This document shows positions 1 to 7,866 of a stretch of 64,000 bases of DNA, piece by piece. A program made the position numbers and the translations under genes. The DNA lies in the NCBI GenBank assembly GCA_963799245.1, contig CAWCWN010000003.1:1798001-1862000 (forward strand), written 5' to 3'. The notes under the pieces were generated by a model. The model searched no databases and was not told where the DNA came from. It saw only the letters and a list, made by a program, of their open reading frames with translations. Every line of letters starts with the position of its first letter. Positions within the stretch are counted from its first letter, which is position 1. This DNA comes from CAWCWN01 sp963799245 (GTDB lineage: Bacteria > Chloroflexota > Ktedonobacteria > Ktedonobacterales > Ktedonobacteraceae).

Positions 1-49
1 GATCTGCTGTCCAGAGCACTATCTCTGAGATGCCCACGGTATATTTCAT
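1..49 (-). CDS. Partial CDS, N-terminal 16 residues only
   Basis: The first 16 codons of a gene that runs off the left edge, starting with an ATG at 49-47 and reading MKYTVGISEIVLWTAD. A strong ribosome-binding site (AAAGGAGA on the minus strand, about 55-62) lies just upstream. It sits 36 bases downstream of the Nudix gene on the same strand, so the two are probably co-transcribed. Too little is visible to name a function. Confidence 0.6.
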   Translation of the reverse strand, partial: MKYTVGISEIVLWTAD

Positions 50-85
50 CAGCGTCTCCTTTCTATTAGGCAGGGCAAGCGCTGC

Positions 86-556
86 TCAGACTGTGCCGTG
101 CACAGCGGCCTCATACACCTCCAGGAGTTTTGGCACGGTATCGTAGCTGGTAAGCTCTGCGGGCGCTATCCAGCGCATCGCCATGGCCTCCCAATCAGTA
201 TGAATGGCCTCGGGTGCCAGGACCTCGAAGAGAAATGGGTGAATGTACCAATGACGTCCCACTGAGGGATCAACGAGTTCCACGACCGCCCCGCGTTTAA
301 GCAGGCGTACCTGTTCGTGCTGCAGGCCCGTTTCCTCGCGGATCTCGCGGTAAGCCTGCTCCTCCGGCGTTGTATCTGGCTCGACAAAGCCGCTGATACC
401 CGCCCATTGTGCGTGGTAGGTGCCAACGCGCTGGCTTCTTTGCACAAGCAAGATACGAGGTTCGGCCATATCCGTGCGCATAAGAAAACTCGTGACCACA
501 TGCGTCGGGCGTAGTGCTTGCTGGTCGGAAGCCGCACCTGGTGGCTGTGTTCCCAT
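86..556 (-). CDS. Nudix hydrolase family protein
   Basis: A 156-residue Nudix hydrolase. This family cleaves nucleoside diphosphates linked to another group; the substrate cannot be read from the sequence. The Nudix box lies at about residues 56-78 (GFVEP...REIREETGL) and keeps the catalytic REIREE core. The first glutamate of the canonical GX5EX7REUXEEXGU pattern is Thr62 here, a non-standard residue at a usually conserved but not primary metal-binding position. A beta-strand core before the box (residues about 18-40) and a hydrophobic C-terminal part fit the fold. It is the first gene of a probable leftward operon with the partial gene at the window edge. A long non-coding gap separates it from the divergent rny. 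Confidence 0.85.
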   Translation of the reverse strand: MGTQPPGAASDQQALRPTHVVTSFLMRTDMAEPRILLVQRSQRVGTYHAQWAGISGFVEPDTTPEEQAYREIREETGLQHEQVRLLKRGAVVELVDPSVGRHWYIHPFLFEVLAPEAIHTDWEAMAMRWIAPAELTSYDTVPKLLEVYEAAVHGTV

Positions 557-1366
557 AAGACCTCTTTCTCTCAGGTTACGTTGCTAACAAGACAACAATT
601 GGTATGTATAGTAATACGTTCGCCAGCATATGAAAAACTCACGAGCTTCTATGCTAAAATCTCACCCGCGCGGCTTTATTGTACACCCGATGACAAGGTG
701 CTACTGGTTACGCAGTATGGGTCTGTCAACCGTGAGAAATATTAGTCGAGTTTACAGAATGCATTATCGTTGAGTACCATTTCACAAGTAGTGTTGTTAT
801 AGCTTAGCACAAGCACCGCTAACAGCCAGCGAATTATTACAAGGGAAACTTGATAAACCATTCGCCGGGTATTTTATCTGGGATTTGCAAATGCAACAGA
901 CAGAAAGTTGCCAGCAAGACCTCTCGTATACGTGTGGTTAGGCATTTTTATATATAAAAAGTTCGATGATGTGCTTTTCGAGCGCCTTTAGAAGTGACTG
1001 TACGGTGACACAATTGATGGGGAAAAGCGAAAGGTGCTTGACAGCTAGATTAACAATCAGTATAGTATGCTTGGCGCAGAGTACGCTTTTATACATTTTT
1101 GGCAGGAGGCGCTTCCTCACATGGGGCTTTTTTACTCATGAGTCTGCGTATGTAACCGCCACCTTTTTTGATTCACAATCCTTTATTGTATATTGCAATA
1201 TATCTAAAGTAGAACGTGCTAGCATCGATGGAGACTCAACCTAGCCCCTGGCATAGAAGCCCTCTACTGCCTGTAGCTGCACGTTCTCTTTTGACGACCC
1301 CTCGCTTGCTTACTTTGCGTTTGCAAAACACGCGGGGTTGTCCCAAACAGTTGGAGGTAGGCCGAC
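557..1366. other. Long divergent intergenic region between Nudix gene and rny
   Basis: About 810 bases with no convincing gene. The region is clearly more A+T-rich than its surroundings and holds short open frames without ribosome-binding sites. The one clear signal is the promoter listed at 1038-1066, which would give rny a 5' leader of roughly 290 bases. A small hairpin (GAGG/CCTC near 1110-1122) lies in that leader but is too weak to call a terminator. The rest shows nothing I can name. Confidence 0.6.
1038..1066 (+). promoter_or_regulatory. Sigma-A type promoter for rny
   Basis: TTGACA (1038-1043), a 17-base spacer, then TATAGT (1061-1066): a near-consensus housekeeping promoter. Transcription would start near 1073 and read into rny at 1367. 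Confidence 0.7.
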
Positions 1367-2941
1367 GTGTCGCCAACATTCATCGTTGCCTTGATAGGCA
1401 TAGCCATACTACTGATAATTGGGGGACTGGGGGGTGTCGCCATGGCTCTTCGGACTGGAGAGAGAATTGGGCGTGAACAGAATAAATCCTATTACGAAGA
1501 GCTTGTATTGTCGCAGAAGGATGCCAGCGAACGGCGCATCTTAGAAATCCAGGTCCGACAAAATGAGGCGCTGCGGGAAGCGCGCGAGGAGAATGCTCGT
1601 TTTCGCTCTACCATTGAGCGTGAGAACGCCGAGCGTAGAACCGAGCTGCAGCGCCAGGAACGGCGTTTGCAACAAAAAGAGGAGTCGCTGGAACGCAAGA
1701 TCGACGCCCTTGAACAGCGTGAGCGCAAGCTAAGCGGGCGCGAGCGGCTGCTTGAGCAGGCCCGTGAAGAGCTGGAAGAGCTTAAACTCAAGCAGATGGG
1801 CGAAATCGAGCGTATCGCGCAGTTGAGCGAGGAACAGGCTAAGGAGCTCTTGCTCACCCGCATTGAAGACCAGGTGCGTGCCGAAGCCGTCCAGCGTGTG
1901 CGAATGATCGAAGACCAGGCGCACGAAGAGGCCGATGCGCGTGCGCGTGAAATCATCACCCTCGCCATTCAGCGCTGTGCCTCCGACCAGGTGGCCGAAG
2001 CAGTGGTTTCGGTTGTCCCTTTGCCCAATGACGAAATGAAAGGACGCATCATCGGACGCGAGGGGCGCAACATTCGCGCCCTGGAGGCGGCGACAGGGGT
2101 GGACCTCATCATCGATGATACGCCAGAGGCGGTTATTCTTTCTGGTTTCGACCCTGTGCGGCGCGAGGTAGCTCGCCTGGCCCTGACCAGGCTTATTCTC
2201 GATGGACGTATCCATCCTGCTCGTATTGAAGAGGTTGTCGCCAAAGCTCGCCAGGAGGTTGACGCTGTCGTGCGTGAGGCGGGTGAACAGGCCGCTATGG
2301 ATGCCAACGTTCATGGCCTGCAGCCTGAACTGCTCAAAATCCTGGGACGACTGCATTTCCGTACCAGCTATGGCCAGAACGTCCTGGCTCACTCCGTGGA
2401 GGTCTCCATCCTTGCGGCAACGATTGCTCACGAGCTGGGGGCCGATGTCAATGTCTGTAAGACCGCCGCCCTGCTCCACGACATGGGAAAGGCCATTGAC
2501 CAGGAGGTTGAGGGGCCGCACGCTATTATAGGCGGGGAGATAGCTCGTCGCTTTGGTAAATCACCGAAAATTATTCATGCCATGGTTGCCCACCATGCGA
2601 CCGAGTCGGAGCCACAGACGCTGGAGGCTGCTATTGTCCAGGCCGCCGATGCTATTTCTGCGGCCCGGCCTGGCGCGCGTCGTGAAACAATTGACCTGTA
2701 CATTAAGCGCCTTGAGGCGCTGGAAAATATCGCGAACTCATTTACCGGTGTGGAAAAATCCTTTGCCATCCAGGCGGGTCGCGAGGTACGCATTATCGTT
2801 AAACCTGAGGAGATAGATGAATTTGCCGCCAGCCGTCTCGCCAGCGATATCGCCCATAAGATTGAGGAGAGTCTCGACTATCCAGGGCAGATCAAGGTCT
2901 GTGTGGTGCGGGAAACCCGGTCGGTTGATTATGCGCGTTAA
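1367..2941 (+). CDS. rny: Ribonuclease Y
   Basis: RNase Y, a membrane-anchored endoribonuclease that starts mRNA decay. The 524 residues match the family length. In order: an N-terminal membrane helix (about 4-22), a long charged coiled coil (about 30-190), a KH RNA-binding domain with the GRIIGREGRNIRALE signature (about 220-275), and an HD domain with the metal-binding pair His371-Asp372 in LLHDMGKAID. The start is a GTG at 1367, supported by GGAGG about ten bases upstream and by placing the membrane helix at the very N-terminus. It is transcribed from a strong promoter with a long leader. The PHP gene follows 26 bases later and may share the transcript. Confidence 0.96.
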   Translation: MSPTFIVALIGIAILLIIGGLGGVAMALRTGERIGREQNKSYYEELVLSQKDASERRILEIQVRQNEALREAREENARFRSTIERENAERRTELQRQERRLQQKEESLERKIDALEQRERKLSGRERLLEQAREELEELKLKQMGEIERIAQLSEEQAKELLLTRIEDQVRAEAVQRVRMIEDQAHEEADARAREIITLAIQRCASDQVAEAVVSVVPLPNDEMKGRIIGREGRNIRALEAATGVDLIIDDTPEAVILSGFDPVRREVARLALTRLILDGRIHPARIEEVVAKARQEVDAVVREAGEQAAMDANVHGLQPELLKILGRLHFRTSYGQNVLAHSVEVSILAATIAHELGADVNVCKTAALLHDMGKAIDQEVEGPHAIIGGEIARRFGKSPKIIHAMVAHHATESEPQTLEAAIVQAADAISAARPGARRETIDLYIKRLEALENIANSFTGVEKSFAIQAGREVRIIVKPEEIDEFAASRLASDIAHKIEESLDYPGQIKVCVVRETRSVDYAR

Positions 2942-2967
2942 ACGGAGATAGATAGAAAGAGAACAAT

Positions 2968-3861
2968 GTGGGAGTTATGAGCAGTTTTATTGACCTTCAT
3001 ACCCATTCGACCGCCTCGGATGGCATCTACTCGCCCGCTGAACTGCTGCGGCACGCCGCAGACGCCGGCCTGCGCGTGCTGGCCCTCACCGACCATGATA
3101 GTACCGCTGGCCTCGCGCAAGCTGCCCAGGCTGCCGCCCGGCTGGATATTGAGCTTATTCCCGGCGTTGAAATCAATACGGATGTAAGCGGCGGTGAGGT
3201 CCACGTGCTAGGATATTTCCTGGAGTATGAGCGGCCGGCCTTTCAAGCGGTGCTCACTGTGCTGCGTGATGCCCGTGAGCGGCGTGGAGAGCGCATGGTT
3301 GAGCTATTGAATGAGCATGGGATCAATGTATCCTGGGAGCGTGTCCGCCAGATAGCCAGGGGCGCCGTAGGGCGACCGCACGTCGCCCAGGCCCTTGTTG
3401 AAGCGGGATATGTCCAGAGTATCGGCGCGGCCTTTGACAGGTACATAGGCAAGGGTTGCTATGCCTATGTTCCACGCTACAGGCTCACCCCTGTAGAGGC
3501 GGTACGCTTGATTGTCAGCGCCAATGGCCTGCCGGTCATCGCTCATCCTCTTGAGCTGCCCGGATTAGAGGAATTGCGTCGCTCGTTACCCGCGCTGTGC
3601 CAGGCCGGCCTGGTCGGCCTGGAGACCTACTACGGGCCTTACACGGGCGCGCAGGAGCGGACCCTGCGCGCCCTGGCCGATGAATTTAAGCTCATTGCGA
3701 CTGGTGGCAGTGATTTCCATGGGCCTGGCATCCATCCTACACCGCTGGGGGGGCACCCTGTTCCCGCGGAGGCCGTCGAGCGCCTGAAGGCTGAGGCCGC
3801 GCGGCGGCGGGGCCACAGGCCGCCCTCGTTTGAACTTCCTCCTCCTGTCGAGGAAAAATAG
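2968..3861 (+). CDS. PHP-domain phosphoesterase (YciV/TrpH-like)
   Basis: A 297-residue PHP-domain protein of the YciV/TrpH type. Characterised members hydrolyse 3',5'-nucleoside bisphosphates and trim short 5' ends of RNA. Metal-binding motifs are visible: DLHTHSTASDG at the N-terminus, LTDHDS near residue 35, a histidine in VIAHPLELPG and GGSDFHGP near the C-terminus. The length is typical. I used GTG at 2968 as start; an ATG nine bases later is an alternative, and neither has a strong ribosome-binding site. It follows rny closely, so both may act in RNA turnover; that link is inference. The stop codon sits at the edge of a strong hairpin shared with the convergent accC. Confidence 0.88.
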   Translation: MGVMSSFIDLHTHSTASDGIYSPAELLRHAADAGLRVLALTDHDSTAGLAQAAQAAARLDIELIPGVEINTDVSGGEVHVLGYFLEYERPAFQAVLTVLRDARERRGERMVELLNEHGINVSWERVRQIARGAVGRPHVAQALVEAGYVQSIGAAFDRYIGKGCYAYVPRYRLTPVEAVRLIVSANGLPVIAHPLELPGLEELRRSLPALCQAGLVGLETYYGPYTGAQERTLRALADEFKLIATGGSDFHGPGIHPTPLGGHPVPAEAVERLKAEAARRRGHRPPSFELPPPVEEK

Positions 3862-3894
3862 CGAGCAGGGCGGCCGGCCGGCCACCCTGCTCGC
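3861..3894. terminator. Hairpin between convergent PHP gene and accC
   Basis: GCGAGCAGGG (3861-3870) pairs perfectly with CCCTGCTCGC (3885-3894), and the interior GGCC triplet repeat can add four more pairs. No strong T-run follows on either strand. It lies between convergent genes and probably ends or insulates transcription in both directions. Confidence 0.55.
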
Positions 3895-3917
3895 TTGCAA
3901 TTACTATTGCCTCGCGC

Positions 3918-5495
3918 CTATCTCCCGCGCATTGCCTCGCGCCGGCCGGCGTCGCGCCAGCTGTTCGCTGTGCCGTTCGCTTCGCTTCGAGGCCGACGGC
4001 GTAGCTTCTCAGCCTCGATATGCTCGTGCATTAACAATCCTCCAATGAGCGCCGCAACTTCGGCCTCCGTGGGTGTCGCTTGCGCAGAGTCAACCGTCTC
4101 GCTGGCCGCCGCGAGAACACCCTCCTTAGGTCTGGTATCCCATTCTTCGGCAACGAAGTCCGTCGACAGGTCTCCCGCGATAAAACGCGGCTGCTGCATG
4201 AGCCAGCGGGCAAAGGGCAGTGTTGTGCGTACACCGACCACCTGGTACTCCGCCAGCGCGCGGCGCATGCGCGCAATAGCCTGGGAGCGGTCCGCGCCCC
4301 ACATGATGAGCTTGGATAAAAGCGGATCGTAGAAGAGCGGAATTGAGAGGCCTGTGTAGAGGCTACTATCGACTCGCACGCCAGGTCCAGTTGGTTCCTG
4401 CAGCGCCTGAATCGTACCTGTCGCAGGCAGAAAGCGATTTTCAGGGTCTTCTGCGGAGATGCGGCACTCTATGGCCGCCCCGCGAAATATCACCTGCTCC
4501 TGCGTAAACGAAAGCGGCAGACCGGCGGCAACACGAAATTGTTCCTGCACCAGGTCCAGGCCCGTATACAATTCTGTCACCGGGTGTTCAACCTGAATGC
4601 GCGCATTGACCTCCAAGAAATAGAAACTACGGTCTGGGCCGAGTAAAAATTCAGCCGTTCCAGCATTGACATAATGAATGGCTCGTACGAGCTTGACCGC
4701 GGCTGTGGTAATCTTTGCGCGCAGATCCTCATCCAGAACCGGCGAGGGGGCCTCTTCTACCAGCTTCTGGTGGCGGCGTTGAATACTGCACTCACGCTCG
4801 CCCAGGTGTACAACATGGCCGAAGCTATCGGCAATAAATTGCACCTCGATATGGCGCGCGGGCGTGACCGCTTTTTCGATGTATACGCGCCCATCTCCGA
4901 AGGCGCTGCGGGCCTCGCTGCGAGCTGTGCGTAAAGAAGGGAGTAGGTCTTTGGGGTCGCGCACAAAGCGAATACCCTTGCCACCACCACCAGCCGCAGC
5001 CTTGAGCAGGAGAGGATAGCCCAGGCGTTCAGCGATGGTGGCCGCCTCCTTGTCATCCTCCACATCTGCCATTGCCCCGGGCACAATTGGCACATCGGCT
5101 GCCTGGGCCGTACGGCGCGCCGCGGTTTTCTCGCCCATGGCTCTTTGTGATTCCGCAGAAGGACCGATAAAGATCAGGCCCGCCTCCCTGCATGCATCAA
5201 CGAATGCTGCGTTTTCCGAGAGAAAGCCGTAGCCGGGGTGAATAGCCTGGGCGCCGGCGCGCCGGGCTACATCGATGATCGTAGGAATATGCAAATAACT
5301 TTTTGCCGCCTGGGCCGGTCCGATATGGTACGCTTCATCGGCCATGCGTACGTGGAGCGCATTGCGATCAGCGTCGCTAAAGACCGCGATCGCAATAAGT
5401 CCAAGATCGCGGCAGGCGCGAATGACCCGCAGAGCAATCTCACCTCTATTGGCGATAAGAACCTTTTGAAATGGCCATGTAGCTATGGTATTCAC
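3918..5495 (-). CDS. accC: Biotin carboxylase (acetyl-CoA carboxylase subunit)
   Basis: Biotin carboxylase: ATP-dependent carboxylation of biotin on a carrier protein, the first half-reaction of acetyl- or acyl-CoA carboxylase. The N-terminal domain begins with FQKVLIANRGEIALRVIRAC. The ATP-grasp glycine loop KAAAGGGGKGIR lies near residue 160, and the catalytic segment FLEVNARIQVEHPVTE near 290. The protein has 525 residues, against about 450 for stand-alone AccC. The extra 70 or so at the C-terminus are charged and end in an arginine-rich run, with no biotin-attachment motif (no MKM). No carrier or carboxyltransferase gene lies nearby, so the partners must be elsewhere. A palindromic operator lies in the upstream gap. 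Confidence 0.93.
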   Translation of the reverse strand: MNTIATWPFQKVLIANRGEIALRVIRACRDLGLIAIAVFSDADRNALHVRMADEAYHIGPAQAAKSYLHIPTIIDVARRAGAQAIHPGYGFLSENAAFVDACREAGLIFIGPSAESQRAMGEKTAARRTAQAADVPIVPGAMADVEDDKEAATIAERLGYPLLLKAAAGGGGKGIRFVRDPKDLLPSLRTARSEARSAFGDGRVYIEKAVTPARHIEVQFIADSFGHVVHLGERECSIQRRHQKLVEEAPSPVLDEDLRAKITTAAVKLVRAIHYVNAGTAEFLLGPDRSFYFLEVNARIQVEHPVTELYTGLDLVQEQFRVAAGLPLSFTQEQVIFRGAAIECRISAEDPENRFLPATGTIQALQEPTGPGVRVDSSLYTGLSIPLFYDPLLSKLIMWGADRSQAIARMRRALAEYQVVGVRTTLPFARWLMQQPRFIAGDLSTDFVAEEWDTRPKEGVLAAASETVDSAQATPTEAEVAALIGGLLMHEHIEAEKLRRRPRSEANGTANSWRDAGRREAMRGR

Positions 5496-5643
5496 AAGCG
5501 CACTCCTCCGCAGAAGCTGAAAAATACTACCTGCAGAGAGTATAGCACGTTTTAATGACTCTTCACCGGGAAGATCGGTTAGTCTTCACAAAGAGCTATG
5601 ACCAGGTACACTGGGCAGAAGTAGGTAAGCGTATAGACGCTTT

Positions 5644-5673
5644 TTGACATAAAACTTTTGTTATGGATACTAT
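5644..5673 (+). promoter_or_regulatory. Promoter upstream of the small zinc-ribbon gene
   Basis: TTGACA (5644-5649), an 18-base spacer and TACTAT (5668-5673). The -35 hexamer is consensus and the -10 is weaker. The -10 lies at the centre of a palindrome, so a protein bound there would block RNA polymerase. Confidence 0.5.
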
Positions 5674-5680
5674 CCATAAC
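5660..5680. promoter_or_regulatory. 21-bp palindromic operator
   Basis: GTTATGGATA (5660-5669), a central C, then TATCCATAAC (5671-5680): a perfect inverted repeat with ten-base arms. It covers the -10 region of a plus-strand promoter and lies about 165 bases upstream of accC. The form fits a dimeric helix-turn-helix repressor. I do not recognise the binding family. Confidence 0.6.
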
Positions 5681-5807
5681 CCCTATCTCGATTTATAGAC
5701 ATACATCATAAGGGCCTGTTAGACTTGTATTAAACACATATTGTACTAACTTCACCGCTGGTGCGAGGGAGGGAAAGTACTTCCCTTACAAGGTGTAGGA
5801 GGCTGAG

Positions 5808-6026
5808 ATGATCGCGCATACTACGATAACCAATAGCTTACAGGATAAAGTTGCTGTGCATGAGGCAATGAGAATTCTCTCGCTGCGCGCAGCAATTCAT
5901 CGCCGGGTTTGTGAAAGTTGCGGTATGATCCATACTGCTTCGGCTCCGGTAATGTGCGATAGCTGTGGTTCAGCAACTGTCCCCCTCCAGCTAGATCCTC
6001 CTCGTGAGATGAACAGTCACTGGTAG
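5808..6026 (+). CDS. Small zinc-ribbon protein, unknown function
   Basis: A 72-residue protein not assigned to a known family. It has two CxxC knuckles (Cys35/Cys38 in CESCGMIH and Cys50/Cys53 in CDSCG), which together would bind one zinc as a rubredoxin-like ribbon. The N-terminal half is probably helical. The start is firm: ATG with GTAGGAGG a few bases upstream. Proteins of this size and type often bind nucleic acid or another protein, but nothing here shows which. It stands alone, behind a promoter with an operator-like palindrome, and is convergent with the rRNA methyltransferase gene. Confidence 0.7.
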   Translation: MIAHTTITNSLQDKVAVHEAMRILSLRAAIHRRVCESCGMIHTASAPVMCDSCGSATVPLQLDPPREMNSHW

Positions 6027-6083
6027 TTTAATGCGTATGAGGTGGACATGCGCTCGCCTGTCCATAGCCGGTCAGCAGCGAAC

Positions 6084-6929
6084 TCAATGCGCAGCCTGTT
6101 GATGTTGCTGGCGTACCCCTTCATAGAGAATAATACCCGCAGCCATAGCCGCGTTTAATGACTCTACGTTATGAGCCAGGGGTATACTGATTGCCTGTGT
6201 GGCCAGGGTATGGGCCTGTGAAGAAGACCCCTGAGCTTCATTGCCAATAACCAGGGCAAAGGGCGACCTCAAATCTTGCTCAAAATATAACTGGCGGCTG
6301 CCCGCTTCGGCCAGTAGTACGCGTGGGACGCCTCCGCAGTGCATCGCCACTTTTGCGGCAATTGCAGACCACGATAGATTAACTTCGATCGGCAATGTGA
6401 GGTGCGCACCCGCAGCCGCACGCACCACCTTAGGGCTGTAACAATCTGCGCTCCCGGATGTGAGTAACACTGCGTGGACATCTGCAGCCAGGGCCGTGCG
6501 TAGAATGGTTCCGACATTGCCAGGATCAGCCAGGTTGTCAAGGATGAGAAGGGCAGGTCGTTGCGCGGGTGGCCGACGTGCCAGTAAGCGCGCAGGCTCA
6601 AAGGCGTTCAGGGATAACACGCTTACCACACCCTGCGACGTTTGTACATCTCCCAGCGCCTCAATTACCCGATCGCTTACCTCGAACAGCTGCTCAGTCG
6701 TGAGGAAGGGGGTGTGAAGTAAGCGAGCATAGAGGGAGCGCCCCTGCGGCGTGCGTTGGAGCAATGCTGGCTGATAATAGACCTCGCGCGGCACTAATTC
6801 AGCATCCAATAGAGCCTCAAGCAGGTGGGGACCCTCCATCAAGAAGAGGCCGCTTTTTTTGCGGCCTCTTGATGTATGCAGGTCTTGTAGTTTGCTAATG
6901 CGCGGGTTATGGGAACTGCTAATAAACAT
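6084..6929 (-). CDS. SpoU-family RNA 2'-O-methyltransferase
   Basis: A TrmH/SpoU (SPOUT) enzyme of 281 residues that transfers methyl from SAM to the 2'-OH of ribose in rRNA or tRNA. The three family motifs are present: NLADPGNVGTILRTA (about 130-145), ALVIGNEAQGSS (about 222-233) and SIPLAHNVESLNAAMAAGI (about 245-265). An N-terminal substrate-binding domain begins FISSSHNPRISKLQDL. The exact target (23S rRNA, as in RlmB or TsnR, or tRNA) cannot be read from the sequence. It starts eight bases after rplT, so it is the third gene of the rpmI-rplT operon, a link also common in other bacteria. Confidence 0.9.
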   Translation of the reverse strand: MFISSSHNPRISKLQDLHTSRGRKKSGLFLMEGPHLLEALLDAELVPREVYYQPALLQRTPQGRSLYARLLHTPFLTTEQLFEVSDRVIEALGDVQTSQGVVSVLSLNAFEPARLLARRPPAQRPALLILDNLADPGNVGTILRTALAADVHAVLLTSGSADCYSPKVVRAAAGAHLTLPIEVNLSWSAIAAKVAMHCGGVPRVLLAEAGSRQLYFEQDLRSPFALVIGNEAQGSSSQAHTLATQAISIPLAHNVESLNAAMAAGIILYEGVRQQHQQAAH

Positions 6930-6937
6930 ATGGGTCT

Positions 6938-7306
6938 CTAAGCTGGCTGTGCTTGAGCCGCTTCCAGTGCAGTTTTGACCAGTGCGCCGAAGGCGACTTC
7001 ATCATTTACGGCCATCTCGGCTAAAATCTTGCGATCTACCTCGATATTGGACGCATGAATTGCGTGCATCAGCTTGCTATAGCTTACGCCATGCATACGC
7101 GCTGCCGCATTAATGCGGGTAATCCACAGGCGGCGCATGTCACGCTTGCGGGTGCGGCGGTCGCGGTACATGTAAGCCATCGAGCGCATGACCGATTCAT
7201 GCGCGGGACGGAACAGTCGCTTGCGCGTCCCACGATGGCCTTCAGCCATCTGCAATAGTTTTTTATGTTTTTTATGTGCGGCAACACCACGTTTTACTCT
7301 TGGCAT
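6938..7306 (-). CDS. rplT: 50S ribosomal protein L20
   Basis: L20, a primary 23S rRNA-binding protein needed for early 50S assembly. The 122 residues and very basic N-terminus (MPRVKRGVAAHKKHKKLL) are typical, as is the helical body with MYRDRRTRKRDMRRLWI. It lies 33 bases downstream of rpmI and eight bases upstream of the SpoU gene. In many bacteria L20 represses its own operon by binding the leader of infC-rpmI-rplT. Here infC is not next to rpmI, so any such control would have to act in the leader directly before rpmI. Confidence 0.97.
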   Translation of the reverse strand: MPRVKRGVAAHKKHKKLLQMAEGHRGTRKRLFRPAHESVMRSMAYMYRDRRTRKRDMRRLWITRINAAARMHGVSYSKLMHAIHASNIEVDRKILAEMAVNDEVAFGALVKTALEAAQAQPA

Positions 7307-7339
7307 CGTTTATTCTCCATTCGCTGCTATCTGCTGAGT

Positions 7340-7543
7340 TTAAAATGCATAGGGTAGTAGACGCTTCATACGGCGAGTATCACTCTTTTTCAGCGGAAAG
7401 TATTTATCCATCGAACGGATGGCCTCGGGCGACTTGTTGCGCCGCAGGTGGTTTAGGGCGACTTTACGGCGCATGAATTTTCCGCTGCCGGTGATTTTCA
7501 CGCGCTTTGCCATTGCCTTGTGCGTTTTGAGTTTCTGCTTCAT
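7340..7543 (-). CDS. rpmI: 50S ribosomal protein L35
   Basis: L35, a small basic large-subunit protein. The correct start is the ATG at 7543, which gives 67 residues (MKQKLKTHKAMAKRVKITGS...KRLLPYAF), the normal L35 length. A purine-rich ribosome-binding site (AGAAAGAAGAG) lies directly upstream. The frame stays open for almost 100 codons further upstream, but that part has no ribosomal-protein similarity and is better read as untranslated leader. First gene of rpmI-rplT-spoU. The usual partner infC is absent from this position. Confidence 0.95.
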   Translation of the reverse strand: MKQKLKTHKAMAKRVKITGSGKFMRRKVALNHLRRNKSPEAIRSMDKYFPLKKSDTRRMKRLLPYAF

Positions 7544-7866
7544 AGCTCTTCTTTCTTTCATGTTTAGCAGGCGGGAAACGGGCAATGTATTCCTGAAGCA
7601 AGCGCACAGTACGCTAAGGAGAGGCAGTATGGGGTAGGTGATTCTTGCCCGGTAAACAACCTCAAATTCAATCTGGTGTCGCAGTTGTCGGCACCAGTGC
7701 CGCGGTACGACGGCGCTCACAAATGCTCCGGTCAAGGCGCAGAGAAGCCTGGTTCCGGAGCAGTTCCCGTTTGCCCGATGATTATAACACATCTCCTCTC
7801 TATTCGGCAATAGGTACTCCCGGGGGGTAGGCATAGCTGATACTTTGATGATATAATCGCGTCACC
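7544..7866 (-). promoter_or_regulatory. Structured leader upstream of rpmI
   Basis: The 323-base gap between divergent rpmI and scpB. Read as minus-strand RNA it contains two hairpins: TGCTCCGG/CCGGAGCA (7724-7731 with 7755-7762) and CTGGTG/CACCAG (7673-7678 with 7692-7697). The second competes with a third pairing, CGGCAC/GTGCCG (7689-7694 with 7697-7702). Overlapping alternative stems upstream of a ribosomal-protein operon suggest autoregulation by L20, but the known L20 leader was not matched in detail. Confidence 0.4.

Larger units (their letters stand above)
5496..5807. other. Regulatory intergenic region between accC and zinc-ribbon gene
   Basis: A 312-base divergent gap. It carries a TTGACA promoter on the plus strand overlapped by a perfect 21-base palindrome (listed separately), then a 128-base leader for the small downstream gene, with weak hairpins near 5755-5790. 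The accC promoter on the other strand is not obvious. Confidence 0.6.

Noticed and set aside
7690..7710. A T-box-like GTACCGCGG motif in the rpmI leader
   Set aside because: The rest of the T-box (specifier loop, AGGGTGG part) is missing and a tRNA-sensing leader before L35 is unlikely.
7544..7834. An N-terminal extension of L35 of almost 100 codons
   Set aside because: No ribosomal-protein similarity, and the ATG at 7543 has its own ribosome-binding site and gives the normal L35 length.
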